Positions 14,640 through 23,273 of a stretch of DNA of 64,000 nt are shown here, piece by piece. This DNA comes from Helicobacter sp. NHP19-003 (GTDB lineage: Bacteria > Campylobacterota > Campylobacteria > Campylobacterales > Helicobacteraceae): NCBI RefSeq assembly GCF_019703305.1, contig NZ_AP024814.1, forward strand, positions 1,302,001 to 1,366,000, read 5' to 3'. The translations under genes and the position numbers were made by a program. The notes under the pieces are model-generated. The model worked only from the letters and a program-made list of their open reading frames with translations. It was not told the DNA's origin and did not search any database. Positions within the stretch are counted from its first letter, which is position 1; every line of letters starts with the position of its first letter.

Positions 14640-14998
14640 AAGGGGGTTCTATGCCAAATAATACGCTTTTATGTGTATCCAATACCCACAAAAATTAAAA
14701 ACAAGCCAAACCACAAGCCAAGCCTCCAAACCACCAAAGCCTTTGGCAATAACCCCAACAAGCCCCTAGATTTGTTGCAGCACGCCAAGCGCACACAATA
14801 AACCCAAAACAAGGCAACCAAAGGTGAGGCTCTAGCCCTCCAAACACACCACATGAACCCCAATGAGACAAGGTTCATAACAAACCATGCTAAATTACAT
14901 AAATCTCTTAGAAAGGCAAGAATTTAAAGCCGCAAATAAACAAATCTTTGCCAACTCCACTGACCCTTATAAAATCCTTCAAATGTAGGGTGTTGGCT
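14640..14998. other. Gene-poor stretch, no convincing gene
   Basis: About 360 bp with scattered stops in all frames. A 69-codon hydrophobic minus-strand frame (14669-14878) has no ribosome-binding site, and a plus-strand fragment (about 14670-14801, ending LLQHAKRTQ stop) lacks a start. A plus-strand ATG at 14651 preceded by GGGGG opens only 15 codons. This looks like decayed coding sequence. Confidence 0.4.
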
Positions 14999-15018
14999 AG
15001 TGAAGCCTCGGCTTCACT
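14999..15018. terminator. Perfect inverted repeat at the end of tonB
   Basis: AGTGAAGCC and GGCTTCACT form a 9-bp perfect inverted repeat with a 2-nt centre that contains the tonB stop codon. It should fold in RNA from either strand. No T-run follows on the tonB side, so it may be a stability hairpin rather than an intrinsic terminator. Confidence 0.45.
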
Positions 15019-15837
15019 CATCCTTCAGTGTATAAGCAATGGGGATTCTTATGCGCACGATTTGTTTGGGCGTGGGGAAGAGACTCGAGGCTTCTTTGAC
15101 GGCTTGCAAGGCGGCGTGGTCTAAAATGTTTGAGCCTGAGCTTTGAGAGATTTTGATGTCTGTGGTGCTGCCATTGGTGTTGAGCACAAACTCCACCAAC
15201 ACTTCGCCTTCAATCCCTCGAATCATCGCCATACGGGGATAGCGGTTCTTAGAAGAGATCGCCATTTGGATTTTCATCAAGAAGGCATCGCTCACGCCCT
15301 GATTGTACGCCATTGAGCTGGTCTTTGCCCCTTGAGAAGTTTGGTTAGACTCTTGGGTCTTCTTGGGCTCTTGTTTCTCGTTTAGCTCTTTGTCTTTGGC
15401 TTTAGGCTGCTCCTGCTTTTTAGGCTCGGGTTTTGGCTCTTCTTTTTTAGGAGTGGGTTTAGGCTCTTCTTTGGGTTTTGGCTCGGGTTTGGGTTCAGGC
15501 TTTGGCTCGGTTTGGGTTTGGGGGTGGGTTTGGGCTTTGGTTTAGGTTTAGGTTTAGGTTTGTGTTGGGGGTGGGGTTTTGGTTTGGGTTCTTGTTTGGG
15601 TTCTTGTTTGGGTGGAGTGGGGGCTTGCTGTGTGTGCTCTAGGTGGGCAGCATGGGTGTCGATGCTGGCTAGGCTCATGGTGATGCTTTGATTGCCCGCT
15701 TGTGCCAAACTTTTGGGGAGCTCTTTGAAGTAATGAAAAGCCACCAAAAACCCCAATGCGTATAAAACGCTTGTGATGACAAAGCTCACACGGGTGGACG
15801 ACCTACTTTTTTTCTGTGGAGATGGAGAAGTTTTCAT
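15014..15837 (-). pseudogene. tonB: TonB energy transducer, frameshifted in the Pro-Lys region
   Basis: The start frame gives a cytoplasmic basic tail, one membrane anchor (about residues 17-37) and the periplasmic Pro-Lys repeats, then drifts into Ser/Asn/Leu-rich sequence and stops at 15382. A second frame, open from about 15530, continues the Pro-Lys-Glu repeats and ends with a normal TonB C-terminal domain (YPRMAMIRGIEGEVLVEFVL to IPIAYTLKDE). The shift lies between about 15505 and 15540, in repetitive sequence with a run of five G on the plus strand (15520-15524). One base is missing. TonB couples ExbBD to outer-membrane receptors. Order exbB-exbD-tonB with overlaps matches H. pylori. 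Confidence 0.85.
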
Positions 15838-16192
15838 GGTTTAGGTCTTTAAGAATATCAATGATTTCTATGAAAGTGCCAAACTTCGAATCTTTATCGC
15901 TGCGCAAATCCACTAAAGTTTTGGGGTCTAGTGTCTGGATGAACGCACGCAACTCCTCTACACTCTTGGGTTTGTCGTCTATAAAAATCCCATCGTTTTT
16001 ATCCACAACAATCGTGACTTTCTTTTCCTCTGGAGAGGCTTTTTGGGCACTGCTCGCGCTGGGTAAATTGACCTTAATCTTGCCTTCAGCGATGAAAGTA
16101 GACACGCTCAAAACCAACGCCAACAACACCAACATCACATCAATAAAGGGGACGATGTTTAGTCCATCGCCCCTCCTTAGTTTAGAGCGCAT
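15803..16192 (-). CDS. exbD: ExbD, TonB-system proton channel subunit
   Basis: A 129-residue protein with the ExbD/TolR plan: short cytoplasmic start ([20 protein letters not shown]), one membrane helix that includes the conserved Asp of PFIDVMLVLL, then a periplasmic domain (VNLPSA, VTIVVDKNDGIFID). With ExbB it uses the proton gradient to energise TonB. It shares its ATG region with the exbB stop and overlaps the tonB start by 35 bases, so the three are translationally coupled. Confidence 0.93.
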   Translation of the reverse strand: MRSKLRRGDGLNIVPFIDVMLVLLALVLSVSTFIAEGKIKVNLPSASSAQKASPEEKKVTIVVDKNDGIFIDDKPKSVEELRAFIQTLDPKTLVDLRSDKDSKFGTFIEIIDILKDLNHENFSISTEKK

Positions 16193-16644
16193 CAGACACT
16201 CTTTTTACGCATTAAGCGGAATTTTTCAGACAACACATCGCTTTTACGCAACATGGCGTTGTAAACCACGAGTGTGGGGATCGCCACAACGAGCCCAAAA
16301 GCCGTTGCCTTGAGGGCTAAGGACAAGCCCAAGGTGATGGCTTTTGCGTCTAACCCTGTAGAGCTGGTGCTCATGTCATAGAAAGTGACCATCACACCCA
16401 AAACCGTGCCCAAAAGCCCGACATAGGGCGCGTTTGAGTAGACGATGTAAAGGGTTGTCAGATTCTTGCTCAAATCCAAATCAAGCTTGTCCGGGTCATC
16501 ATATAAGCTAAAATCAAGCTTGCTGTAAAAAATGATGCGCTCAATGGTGAACCACATCGCCACAAAGCTCATCACCCCCAAAGTTACAAAGATCGCAATG
16601 TCGACATATTCGCCGATTACCTTAACAGAGAGTCCAGATTCCAT
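16192..16644 (-). CDS. exbB: ExbB, TonB-system proton channel subunit
   Basis: A 150-residue MotA/TolQ/ExbB family protein, the short epsilonproteobacterial form: an N-terminal membrane helix ([20 protein letters not shown]), a cytoplasmic loop, the conserved [20 protein letters not shown] segment and a last membrane helix with [20 protein letters not shown]. It is the first gene of exbB-exbD-tonB behind a clear promoter. Start: ATG with AAGGACAACT upstream. Confidence 0.93.
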   Translation of the reverse strand: MESGLSVKVIGEYVDIAIFVTLGVMSFVAMWFTIERIIFYSKLDFSLYDDPDKLDLDLSKNLTTLYIVYSNAPYVGLLGTVLGVMVTFYDMSTSSTGLDAKAITLGLSLALKATAFGLVVAIPTLVVYNAMLRKSDVLSEKFRLMRKKSV

Positions 16645-16673
16645 AGTTGTCCTTCAAACAAAAATAAGTGTTG

Positions 16674-16702
16674 ACTATATTACATTTGTAATAAAAAGTC
16701 AA
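16674..16702 (-). promoter_or_regulatory. exbB promoter with a palindromic operator
   Basis: Minus strand: TTGACT (16702-16697), 17-bp spacer, TATAGT (16679-16674). A perfect palindrome TATTACA-TT-TGTAATA (16678-16693) fills the spacer and touches the -10, where a bound repressor would block RNA polymerase. A/T-rich palindromes of this kind fit metal regulators (Fur or NikR), known to control TonB-system genes in H. pylori; the exact spacing does not match the published NikR half-site spacing, so the regulator is uncertain. Confidence 0.6.
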
Positions 16703-16788
16703 GGAAAAATATTTTTGAATAACAACAATAATAGGTGTGATTTTAGCTATTTTTTCATTATAAAATTTAAACCAAAACAGCAGACCCC

Positions 16789-17817
16789 CTAAAACAAATA
16801 CGCATAACTCACATAAAATTGGCTTTGGTGGGTGATGGTGAGGGATTGTTTGATGGTTTGCTGGGTGCCCGGGTTGGTGTTGCCGTAGTTATACCAATTG
16901 TGCGCGCTGATGGAGTAGTAGGGCAATTTCCAGCCTAGATTAAAGCGGTTGTGCCTGCCTAGGTAGAGTTGGTAACCCACATTCACATAAAAGCCATTGC
17001 CTGCTGCAAAAAAGCGGGTCTTGTCAATGTGCCCCTTGCTAAGGGAGTTGCCCCCAAGAGCGCTTAGGGCTTCGTTGTTGAAGTTGTCGCTCCACAGCAT
17101 GGCATACTCCACACCCCCGCCCACAAAGACCCCCATTTTAAAGAAAATCATTTTAGGGTGGTGCTTTCTTAGCCAAATGTCAATGGGCGCAGTTTAAAAG
17201 AAGTCCACATTTAAGCCCAGAGTTACCATAGTGCAGGGCTTGAGAGCAAAACCTCTTGGGGGTGGGGTGGGGCACAGCCCTAGGGGATTTGCGCTTGTAA
17301 GGGCTGCACAAGGGGAGCTGTAACCTTGTGGGGTGCTGTAGGTTACTTGCCCGGTGTTGGGGTTGGTGTTGGCAATGGGGATCACCTGCCCGGTGTTGGG
17401 GTCAATGGCTTTGATGTTGGCGGGGTTGTAGTTTAGCCCTCCCTTGTTTTGCACCTTGTAACGCTCACCTAAGTTGGCATTGGCGTATTCAATGTCCCCA
17501 TAAACCCGTATCCCACTAATGCCGAATTTATCAAAAAACAGCTCATCGCCCAAAGTGTAGGTGAAGGCAAAATTCGCGCTCTTATTGCTGCTTGGCTTAT
17601 AAAAGCCCACAATTTCATTGTTTTTACATAGATTGTCGGGGCAAGCGTAGACGCCATTATCGCCCGGCAAAGTGCTGGGGTTACTCATGCTCAGCTGGTT
17701 GGCAAAGGTGCTTTTGAAGTTTTGCGCCATGCCAAAGCGCGCGCCCGTGAAGATGTGGTTTTTCACCGCCCACAAGGGGTGCATAACTAACCCCACTAAA
17801 AGGAATTTCTTCAACAT
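16789..17817 (-). pseudogene. Helicobacter outer-membrane protein interrupted by a TAA
   Basis: One reading frame of 343 codons encodes a signal peptide (MLKKFLLVGLVMHPLWA), an extracellular loop with paired cysteines (ACPDNLCKNN), beta strands (IRVYGDIEYANANLG) and a C-terminal barrel part ending SQFYVSYAYLF. Codon 208 (17196-17194) is TAA; the next codons in the same frame carry on as APIDIWLRKHHPKMIFFKMG and GVFVGGGVEYAML, the next strands of the same barrel. The gene is therefore split by one nonsense codon. A normal Helicobacter outer-membrane protein would need both parts. The loops contain NPNTGQV repeats. Confidence 0.75.
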
Positions 17818-17839
17818 TAAATGCTCTTGTTGTTTAGGG

Positions 17840-18805
17840 TTACAATTTGGGGCAGGGGTTTAGGGGTGTGGGGGCACTAAAAAACTCTTCAATACGCGCC
17901 CGCGCCTCTTTGGGTTCTTTCATGTTATTGACCGCCATTTTAAAGGTGCTGGCATTGGCATGCCCCTTGGCGTAGGCGTGTAGGTTTTTACGAAACATCA
18001 CCACTCCCCGCTCCCCATAAAAGGCGACCATTTTGTCAAAATGCTCCAAAACCAGATCCTTTTTTAGCACGGCGGGTAGGTCCTCTGTGTTGTTTTTAAT
18101 CTGCCAAAAAATCCACGGCTGTGTCAGGCTTGAACGCCCAATCATCACCCCATTTGCCCCCGTGTAGGCGAGCACCTCTTTTGCCTTTTTGGGGCTGTCT
18201 ATCTCGCCATTGGCGATCAAGGGCTTGTTTAACACTTGGCGCATTAAACGCACGCTCTCATAGTCTATACGCTCTTTTTTGTAGCGATCCGCTCTCGTCC
18301 TCGCGTGCACCACCACAAAATCCACCGGTGCGTCGTTTAGGGCGTGGGCGATTTCAAGGGGGATTTTGCTCTCAAAACCTAGCCTCACCTTCACACTGCT
18401 ATAAGGCTTGTTGCTCTTTTCTTTAATGAGGCGCAAGAGTTTCACCAAGTGGTTTAAATCCTTTAAAAGCCCGCTGCCGTTGCCATGGTTTGCCACTTTC
18501 GGGGCGGGGCAACCGCAATTAAAGTCTATGATGTCAATGCCATCAAGGGCGTTGATCTTCTCCACAGCCTGCTCCACCACTTCGCTTTTAGAGCCGGCGA
18601 TTTGCACGCTAAAGGGCTGCTCCTCGGGCGACTTTTCTAGCATTTTGGCGGTCTTAGCAAAAGCGTGCACCAAAGCGTGGCTGCTCACCATTTCGCTCAC
18701 CGTTACATCCACACCAAAGCGTTTCACCACACTCCTGAAGGGCAAATCCGTGTAACCGGCTAGGGGGGCTAAAAACAACAATCTCTCAAAAATCAATTTT
18801 TCCAT
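17840..18805 (-). CDS. dus: tRNA-dihydrouridine synthase
   Basis: A 321-residue flavoenzyme that reduces uridines in tRNA D-loops. Visible landmarks are LAPLAGYTDLPFRSV, VQIAGSK, the catalytic Cys in DFNCGCPAPKVANHG, VKVRLGF, VVHARTR and ANGEIDSPKKA followed by GANGVMIGRSSLTQPW. The ATG (MEKLIFERLL) was chosen because the longer upstream frame lies inside the cca gene; it starts five bases after the cca stop. The subtype resembles DusB. Confidence 0.92.
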   Translation of the reverse strand: MEKLIFERLLFLAPLAGYTDLPFRSVVKRFGVDVTVSEMVSSHALVHAFAKTAKMLEKSPEEQPFSVQIAGSKSEVVEQAVEKINALDGIDIIDFNCGCPAPKVANHGNGSGLLKDLNHLVKLLRLIKEKSNKPYSSVKVRLGFESKIPLEIAHALNDAPVDFVVVHARTRADRYKKERIDYESVRLMRQVLNKPLIANGEIDSPKKAKEVLAYTGANGVMIGRSSLTQPWIFWQIKNNTEDLPAVLKKDLVLEHFDKMVAFYGERGVVMFRKNLHAYAKGHANASTFKMAVNNMKEPKEARARIEEFFSAPTPLNPCPKL

Positions 18806-18810
18806 AAGCT

Positions 18811-20034
18811 TTATTTTAACGCATTTTCTCTTAAGTTTTTCGCCCACAGCCTCGCAAAGTTGAGTAAAACACTCGGGCGATTTTCTAGCCTCTCTTGCAC
18901 GACTTCGCTTAAACACGCCTGCAAGCCCGCCCCGATTTGCGCCTTTTTTAGACCCACACCCTTTAAACTGCGCCCATTGACCGCTAAAAAGCCAAGAGTG
19001 TACACCTCCCTTTGCGCCCCGATGCTCTTAAAATGCGCCCTCAGCACCACCCATTCAGAGGGTTCATAGGCTTTAAGCCAGCCTAGCCACGCCCTAACTT
19101 GGCTCAGGCTCAAGGTCTGCATTTGCATTTTGAGCCACACCTTAGAAGTGGGGGGGGTTTGGTGGGTGTAGGGCAGCAGTTTTTCTATACTCTTAAAGAG
19201 CTTTTTAGGGGGTTTTAGCTGTGCTAGGGTGGCTAGGGGGTCGTTGCAGCTAAAAAACAGGGCTAAAAAACGGGTGGTTAAATTCAAGGGGGTTTGGCTC
19301 AAAAGGGCGAGAGTGGCAGGTTTTAAGGGAGCATTTAAGGCGCACTCAAGCACTTTAACATAAGTGGTACACACTGCTCCCGCATTTGCGCCCATTAAAA
19401 TTTTACACAGCTCAGCAAAAATGCGCTCTTTGCTAATGTGTGTGAGCAGGGGGGCGTGTGTGCGCACCGCCTGTGCACTCTTAGGCTCTAGCGTGAAATC
19501 CAGCACGCTTGCAAAACGCAAAGCCCGCAAAATCCGCAAAGCGTCCTCGCGCACCCTACCCTCAGCCACGCCCACAAACTTTAAGCACTTTGCCCTCAAA
19601 TCTTGCAATCCCCCGTGCAAGTCTAAAAGCCCCTTGGTGGGGTGGTAGGCTAGGGCATTGATGGTGAAATCGCGCCTTGCTAGGTCGGTTTCTAGCGTGG
19701 CGTTGAAGTCCACTTGGGGGTGGCGGTGGTCTGTGTAAGCGCTCTCTTGACGGTAGGTGGTGATTTCAAAGACCTTACTGCCAAAGAGCGCGCCTAAAGT
19801 GCCAAAGGCTAGGCCTAGGGGGATGGTGGGGATTTTATGCGCTTTAAGGAGGGGGGCCAGCTCTTTGGGCGTGGCGTTTGTGGCTAGGTCGCAATCTTTG
19901 GGGGTGCGCCCTAAAAGGCAATCACGCACACAGCCCCCCACCACCACCGCCTCAAACCCTTGCGCCTCTAGGATTTCTATGAGGTGTAAAATAGGGCGGG
20001 GTAAGTTGAATTTGTAGTTTGTATCCCAGAACAC
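18811..20034 (-). CDS. cca: CCA tRNA nucleotidyltransferase / polyA polymerase family
   Basis: A 407-residue class II nucleotidyltransferase. Head domain: VVGGCVRDCLLGRTPKDCDLATNA-type motif with the catalytic Asp pair in KDCDLAT, then TYRQE and the ARRDFTINALAYHP motif, and RILRALRFA in the neck. The C-terminal tail is divergent, as usual. It adds or repairs the 3'-CCA of tRNAs. It is followed by dus, a second tRNA-maturation gene. Confidence 0.92.
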   Translation of the reverse strand: MFWDTNYKFNLPRPILHLIEILEAQGFEAVVVGGCVRDCLLGRTPKDCDLATNATPKELAPLLKAHKIPTIPLGLAFGTLGALFGSKVFEITTYRQESAYTDHRHPQVDFNATLETDLARRDFTINALAYHPTKGLLDLHGGLQDLRAKCLKFVGVAEGRVREDALRILRALRFASVLDFTLEPKSAQAVRTHAPLLTHISKERIFAELCKILMGANAGAVCTTYVKVLECALNAPLKPATLALLSQTPLNLTTRFLALFFSCNDPLATLAQLKPPKKLFKSIEKLLPYTHQTPPTSKVWLKMQMQTLSLSQVRAWLGWLKAYEPSEWVVLRAHFKSIGAQREVYTLGFLAVNGRSLKGVGLKKAQIGAGLQACLSEVVQERLENRPSVLLNFARLWAKNLRENALK

Positions 20035-20048
20035 CTAAAGCCTTTTGC

Positions 20049-20054
20049 TATAAT
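20049..20054 (+). promoter_or_regulatory. -10 element TATAAT ahead of queC
   Basis: TTGCTATAAT places a perfect -10 about 29 bases before the queC ATG; it lies between divergent cca and queC. No -35 is obvious. Confidence 0.5.
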
Positions 20055-20082
20055 AGGTGCTATTTTAGCAAAAGAACGCCCG

Positions 20083-20793
20083 ATGATTTTAGAGAAAACC
20101 TACAACGCCTCTTGTGTGCTCTGCTTTAGTGGGGGGCAGGATAGCACCACGCTAGCCCTGTGGGCGCAAAAAGCCTTTCAACAAGTGCATCTGCTTGGCT
20201 TTAACTACGCCCAAAAGCACGCCATAGAGCTCGAGCAAGCCCAAAAAATCGCCCAACTCTTAAACCTGCCCTTAAAAGTCCTAGATTTAAGTTTTTTACA
20301 AGAAATCACCCTCTCCGCCCTCTTTGCCAACAATCCGCAAAAGTCTAACGCCCCCCACCCCAAAAACCCCAATTTACCTGCCTCCTTTGTGCCCGACAGG
20401 AATGCCCTATTTTTCACCCTCGCCCACGCCTACGCCTTTAATTTGGGGGCCAATTTTGTGCTTGTAGGGGTGTCGCAACAAGATTACAGCGGATACTTTG
20501 ACTGCCGTAAAGAATTTTTAGACAGCCTGCAAACCTCTTTAAATTTAGGGGCGTTTGGCATAAAAGAAGGCATTGCGTTTTTAGCCCCCTTCATGGCCAT
20601 GTCTAAGGCACAAGAATTTGCCCTAGCACAGGATTTAGACGGATTAGAGTTGATCCTAGAACACACCCACACCTGTTATGAAGGCATTAGGGGGGTGCGG
20701 CATGCCTATGGCTATGGCTGTGGGGCGTGCCCGGCGTGCCGGTTGCGCCAAAATGCCTATGCAGAATTTTTAAATCACTATAAGCAAGATTGA
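20083..20793 (+). CDS. queC: 7-cyano-7-deazaguanine synthase QueC
   Basis: A 236-residue ATP-dependent PP-loop enzyme that turns 7-carboxy-7-deazaguanine into preQ0, a step in queuosine synthesis. The PP-loop FSGGQDSTTLALWA starts at residue 14, FVPDRNALF is the conserved middle motif, and the zinc site CYEGIRGVRHAYGYGCGACPACRLR gives four Cys near the C-terminus. QueF, the next enzyme, is also in this window (63173-63613). Divergent from cca. Confidence 0.95.
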   Translation: MILEKTYNASCVLCFSGGQDSTTLALWAQKAFQQVHLLGFNYAQKHAIELEQAQKIAQLLNLPLKVLDLSFLQEITLSALFANNPQKSNAPHPKNPNLPASFVPDRNALFFTLAHAYAFNLGANFVLVGVSQQDYSGYFDCRKEFLDSLQTSLNLGAFGIKEGIAFLAPFMAMSKAQEFALAQDLDGLELILEHTHTCYEGIRGVRHAYGYGCGACPACRLRQNAYAEFLNHYKQD

Positions 20794-20817
20794 TAGACAA
20801 AGACTAAAGTTTTATGC

Positions 20818-20823
20818 TATAAT
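20818..20823 (+). promoter_or_regulatory. Extended -10 (TATGCTATAAT) of the cbpA-hspR operon
   Basis: A TATAAT with an upstream TG, 27 bases before the cbpA start. In H. pylori the cbpA-hspR operon is autorepressed by HspR; no exact HspR inverted repeat is recognised here. Confidence 0.5.
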
Positions 20824-20849
20824 GGGCTTTATTTTTCAATGGAGAGTTT

Positions 20850-21729
20850 ATGAGTAAAAGTTTATACAGCACTTTAGAAGTGGCCGAAGGGGCGAGCCAA
20901 GAAGAGATCAAAAAATCTTACCGAAGGCTTGCCCGTAAATACCACCCCGACCTCAACAAGGGCAAGGAAGCCGAAGAGAAGTTTAAAGAAATCAACGCCG
21001 CCTACGAAATTCTAAACGACCCCCAAAAACGGGCGCAATACGATCAATTCGGGGACAATATGTTTGGCGGACAGAATTTTAGCGACTTTGCTAGGGCGCA
21101 GGGGCGTGGAAGTTTGGACGACATTTTAGCCTCTATCTTTGGACGGGGGGCTTTAAAGCCGACTTTGGCATGGGCGGGGGGCTTATGCCAACATGGGGAG
21201 CATGGGCGGGTTTAACGGCTTTGGCTTTGCGCCCGAGCTAGATTTACAGGTGGAGTTGCAAATCACCTTGCAGGAAGCGGTGTTGGGGGCTAAAAGGCGG
21301 GTGCAACTCAGCCACGACAGCTTTGAAATTAAAATCCCCGCCGGTGTGCGCGATGGTGAAGTGTTGAGAGCCAAGGGGCGGGGGCGCAGGCAGGGGGGGA
21401 TGGTGGGCGATGTGCTCTTAAAGGTAAGAGTGCTTGAAGATGCACTTTACACACAAAAGGGCGATGACTTGTATAAAAACTTTGATTTGCCCTTAAAAAC
21501 CGCCCTTTTTGGTGGACGGGTGCAGGTGGATACCTTGTATAAGGAAGTCGCCTTAAAAATCCCACCCAACACCAAAAACGCCCAAAAGTTCCGCCTCAAA
21601 GAGCTCGGGGTGAAAAACCGCAAAACAGGGAGCGTGGGGGATTTATATCTCATGGCAAATGTCATTTTACCCCACACCGACACCCTCAGCGCGCCCTTCA
21701 AGCAGACCTTGCAAGAGCAGTTGCCTTAA
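20850..21729 (+). pseudogene. cbpA: CbpA, DnaJ-like co-chaperone, broken at two G tracts
   Basis: J-domain at residues 1-70 ([19 protein letters not shown] with the HPD motif), then SIFGRG, after which the starting frame stops at 21215. The frame [10 protein letters not shown] follows if the run of six G at 21145-21150 had seven, and the frame of the long C-terminal part ([16 protein letters not shown], then client-binding domains to 21729) follows if the next run of six G at 21176-21181 also had seven. With both corrected, the gene is a full CbpA of about 290 residues. It is upstream of hspR, as in H. pylori. The intact flanks suggest sequencing under-calls or slippage rather than old decay. 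Confidence 0.85.
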
Positions 21730-21739
21730 GGGGGGCGTG

Positions 21740-22105
21740 ATGGTGGATTACGATGCACCCCTTTATTTGATCAGCGTGGTGGCAAAAATCCTAGGCATAC
21801 ACCCCCAAACCTTGCGTCAATACGAGAAAGAAGGGCTGGTTGAGCCCAAGCGCACGGGGGGCAAGATGCGCCTGTACTCGCAAAGGGATTTAGACAAAAT
21901 CAAAACCATCTTGCGCCTCACGAGGGACATGGGCGTGAATTTAGCCGGGGTGGATATCATTTTACGCCTGAAAGAACGCCTAGATGAGTTAGACCGCCTC
22001 AACGAGCAACTGCAAGCCCACATGCAACAAAACGCCCCAAGCAAACCCGAAACCAAGCAAATCAGCAAGACTTCTTACGAATTGATTTTATTTAAAAAGC
22101 CCTAA
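21740..22105 (+). CDS. hspR: Heat-shock repressor HspR (MerR family)
   Basis: A 121-residue protein with a MerR-type winged helix at the N-terminus (LISVVAKILGIHPQTLRQYE, then GGKMRLYSQRDLDKI) and a leucine-rich dimerisation helix (IILRLKERLDELDRLNEQL). HspR represses chaperone operons, including its own and groESL in H. pylori. The ATG was chosen 10 bases after the cbpA stop with AAGGGGGG as ribosome-binding site. The longer upstream frame is inside cbpA. Confidence 0.9.
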   Translation: MVDYDAPLYLISVVAKILGIHPQTLRQYEKEGLVEPKRTGGKMRLYSQRDLDKIKTILRLTRDMGVNLAGVDIILRLKERLDELDRLNEQLQAHMQQNAPSKPETKQISKTSYELILFKKP

Positions 22106-22280
22106 ACTTTGCGCCCCTATCCCCCACAAGCCTTTAAAGTGGACAGCTTGGGGGTTTGTGTTCAAGCCTCATAAGCATACCTCAGCAATGGATTTTCTTT
22201 ACTCAAGGCTTAGGGGTTTAACGCCTCCACAAAATGGGCTGAACTTGAGCGCACCCTCAAATCCAACACCACAAACACCG

Positions 22281-23273
22281 CTAAGGGCTTGCCACAATGA
22301 GCCCTTTAAAGCGTTCGCCCAAACCCTCAGGGCTGATCAAGGCGTGGGCTTTGAAGGCCTCCTTTTGGTAGGTGGCATAGGGCACACTTTCAGCAAACAG
22401 CTCTAATAATGTGGCAAAGCCCATGTCTAAAAGCGTGGCGCATTGTGTGCCATAGAATACAGAGCGCACACCTTGCGCTTTAAACAAGCCCTCTAAAAGC
22501 GCAAAATCCACATCATAGGTCAAGTCAATTTGCCGATACAACCCCCTCAAATCGCTTAAAATGTCCTCAAACCCCAAGACTTGATGCGCCTTGTAGCCCC
22601 GAAGGCTAATGGGTTCAAACCCATATTGCCCGTAATCTAGATTCACAAAGTGCCACTTGGCCCCCTCTAAACTTTGGCATAAATGCGCCACAAAATCTGC
22701 CCAAGCAAAGGGCACACAGCCCCCCAAGGGGTAAAAGCCCTCAAGGCGTTTCAACTCGCTATCCTCCAAAGCCCGCCACACGGGTTTAAAATCTTGCACG
22801 CTTAAAATCTGACCTCCTTGCACCAACTCACACGCAAAGCTGTCCCAAAGTTCGTTGCAATACAAAAAGGCGTTGTGAAGCCCCCTTAAGCCCGCTACGC
22901 TCTCTATATGTTCTACTTGTATGCCCTCTTTGGCCAGACTCTCCTTTTGCAACATGGCTAGTTCGTTCAGTGGCTCCACGCACACAAAACGCACGCCATC
23001 CACCACCCCCACACTTAAATCTTTTAAAAAGCATGCCAAATCCGCCATGAGCCGCCCAAAGCCTGCCCCGATTTCCACCACACTTAAGGGCAGTTCTAAC
23101 TCCCCTTTTTCAAGCAGGCGCAAGAGATAAAAAGCCAGAGTCCCCCCTAAAAAGCCACTTGCGCTCACAGAAGTGTAAAAATCCCCCTTCGCGCCAATGT
23201 GTGCGTGGCGGTAGTAGCCCCCCTTGCCATACAGCCACTCTTGCATACAGGGCGCAAAGCTGTGCCAATCCAT
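22281..23273 (-). CDS. MidA/NDUFAF7-type SAM-dependent methyltransferase
   Basis: A 330-residue protein. KGDFYTSVSASGFLGG matches the conserved KGDF(Y/F)TSPS region of MidA proteins, and VVEIGAGFGRLMADLA is the SAM-binding glycine motif; VEPLN and YCNELWDSFACE follow. The mitochondrial relative NDUFAF7 methylates an Arg of complex I, but the bacterial substrate is not established. The ATG overlaps the uvrB stop by one base (TGATG); a GTG one codon earlier is also possible. Confidence 0.75.
   Translation of the reverse strand: MDWHSFAPCMQEWLYGKGGYYRHAHIGAKGDFYTSVSASGFLGGTLAFYLLRLLEKGELELPLSVVEIGAGFGRLMADLACFLKDLSVGVVDGVRFVCVEPLNELAMLQKESLAKEGIQVEHIESVAGLRGLHNAFLYCNELWDSFACELVQGGQILSVQDFKPVWRALEDSELKRLEGFYPLGGCVPFAWADFVAHLCQSLEGAKWHFVNLDYGQYGFEPISLRGYKAHQVLGFEDILSDLRGLYRQIDLTYDVDFALLEGLFKAQGVRSVFYGTQCATLLDMGFATLLELFAESVPYATYQKEAFKAHALISPEGLGERFKGLIVASP

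Noticed and set aside
15363-15545. Glycine/serine-rich plus-strand frame opposite the tonB repeats
   Set aside because: It is the antisense shadow of the Pro-Lys codons of tonB and has no ribosome-binding site.
16789-17817. The in-frame stop in the outer-membrane protein as recoding
   Set aside because: The codon is TAA, not UGA or UAG, and no recoding signal is present, so a nonsense change or error is more likely.
20850-21215. Short cbpA frame as a stand-alone J-domain protein
   Set aside because: The rest of CbpA follows in other frames directly after two G6 tracts, so the short frame is a frameshift product.
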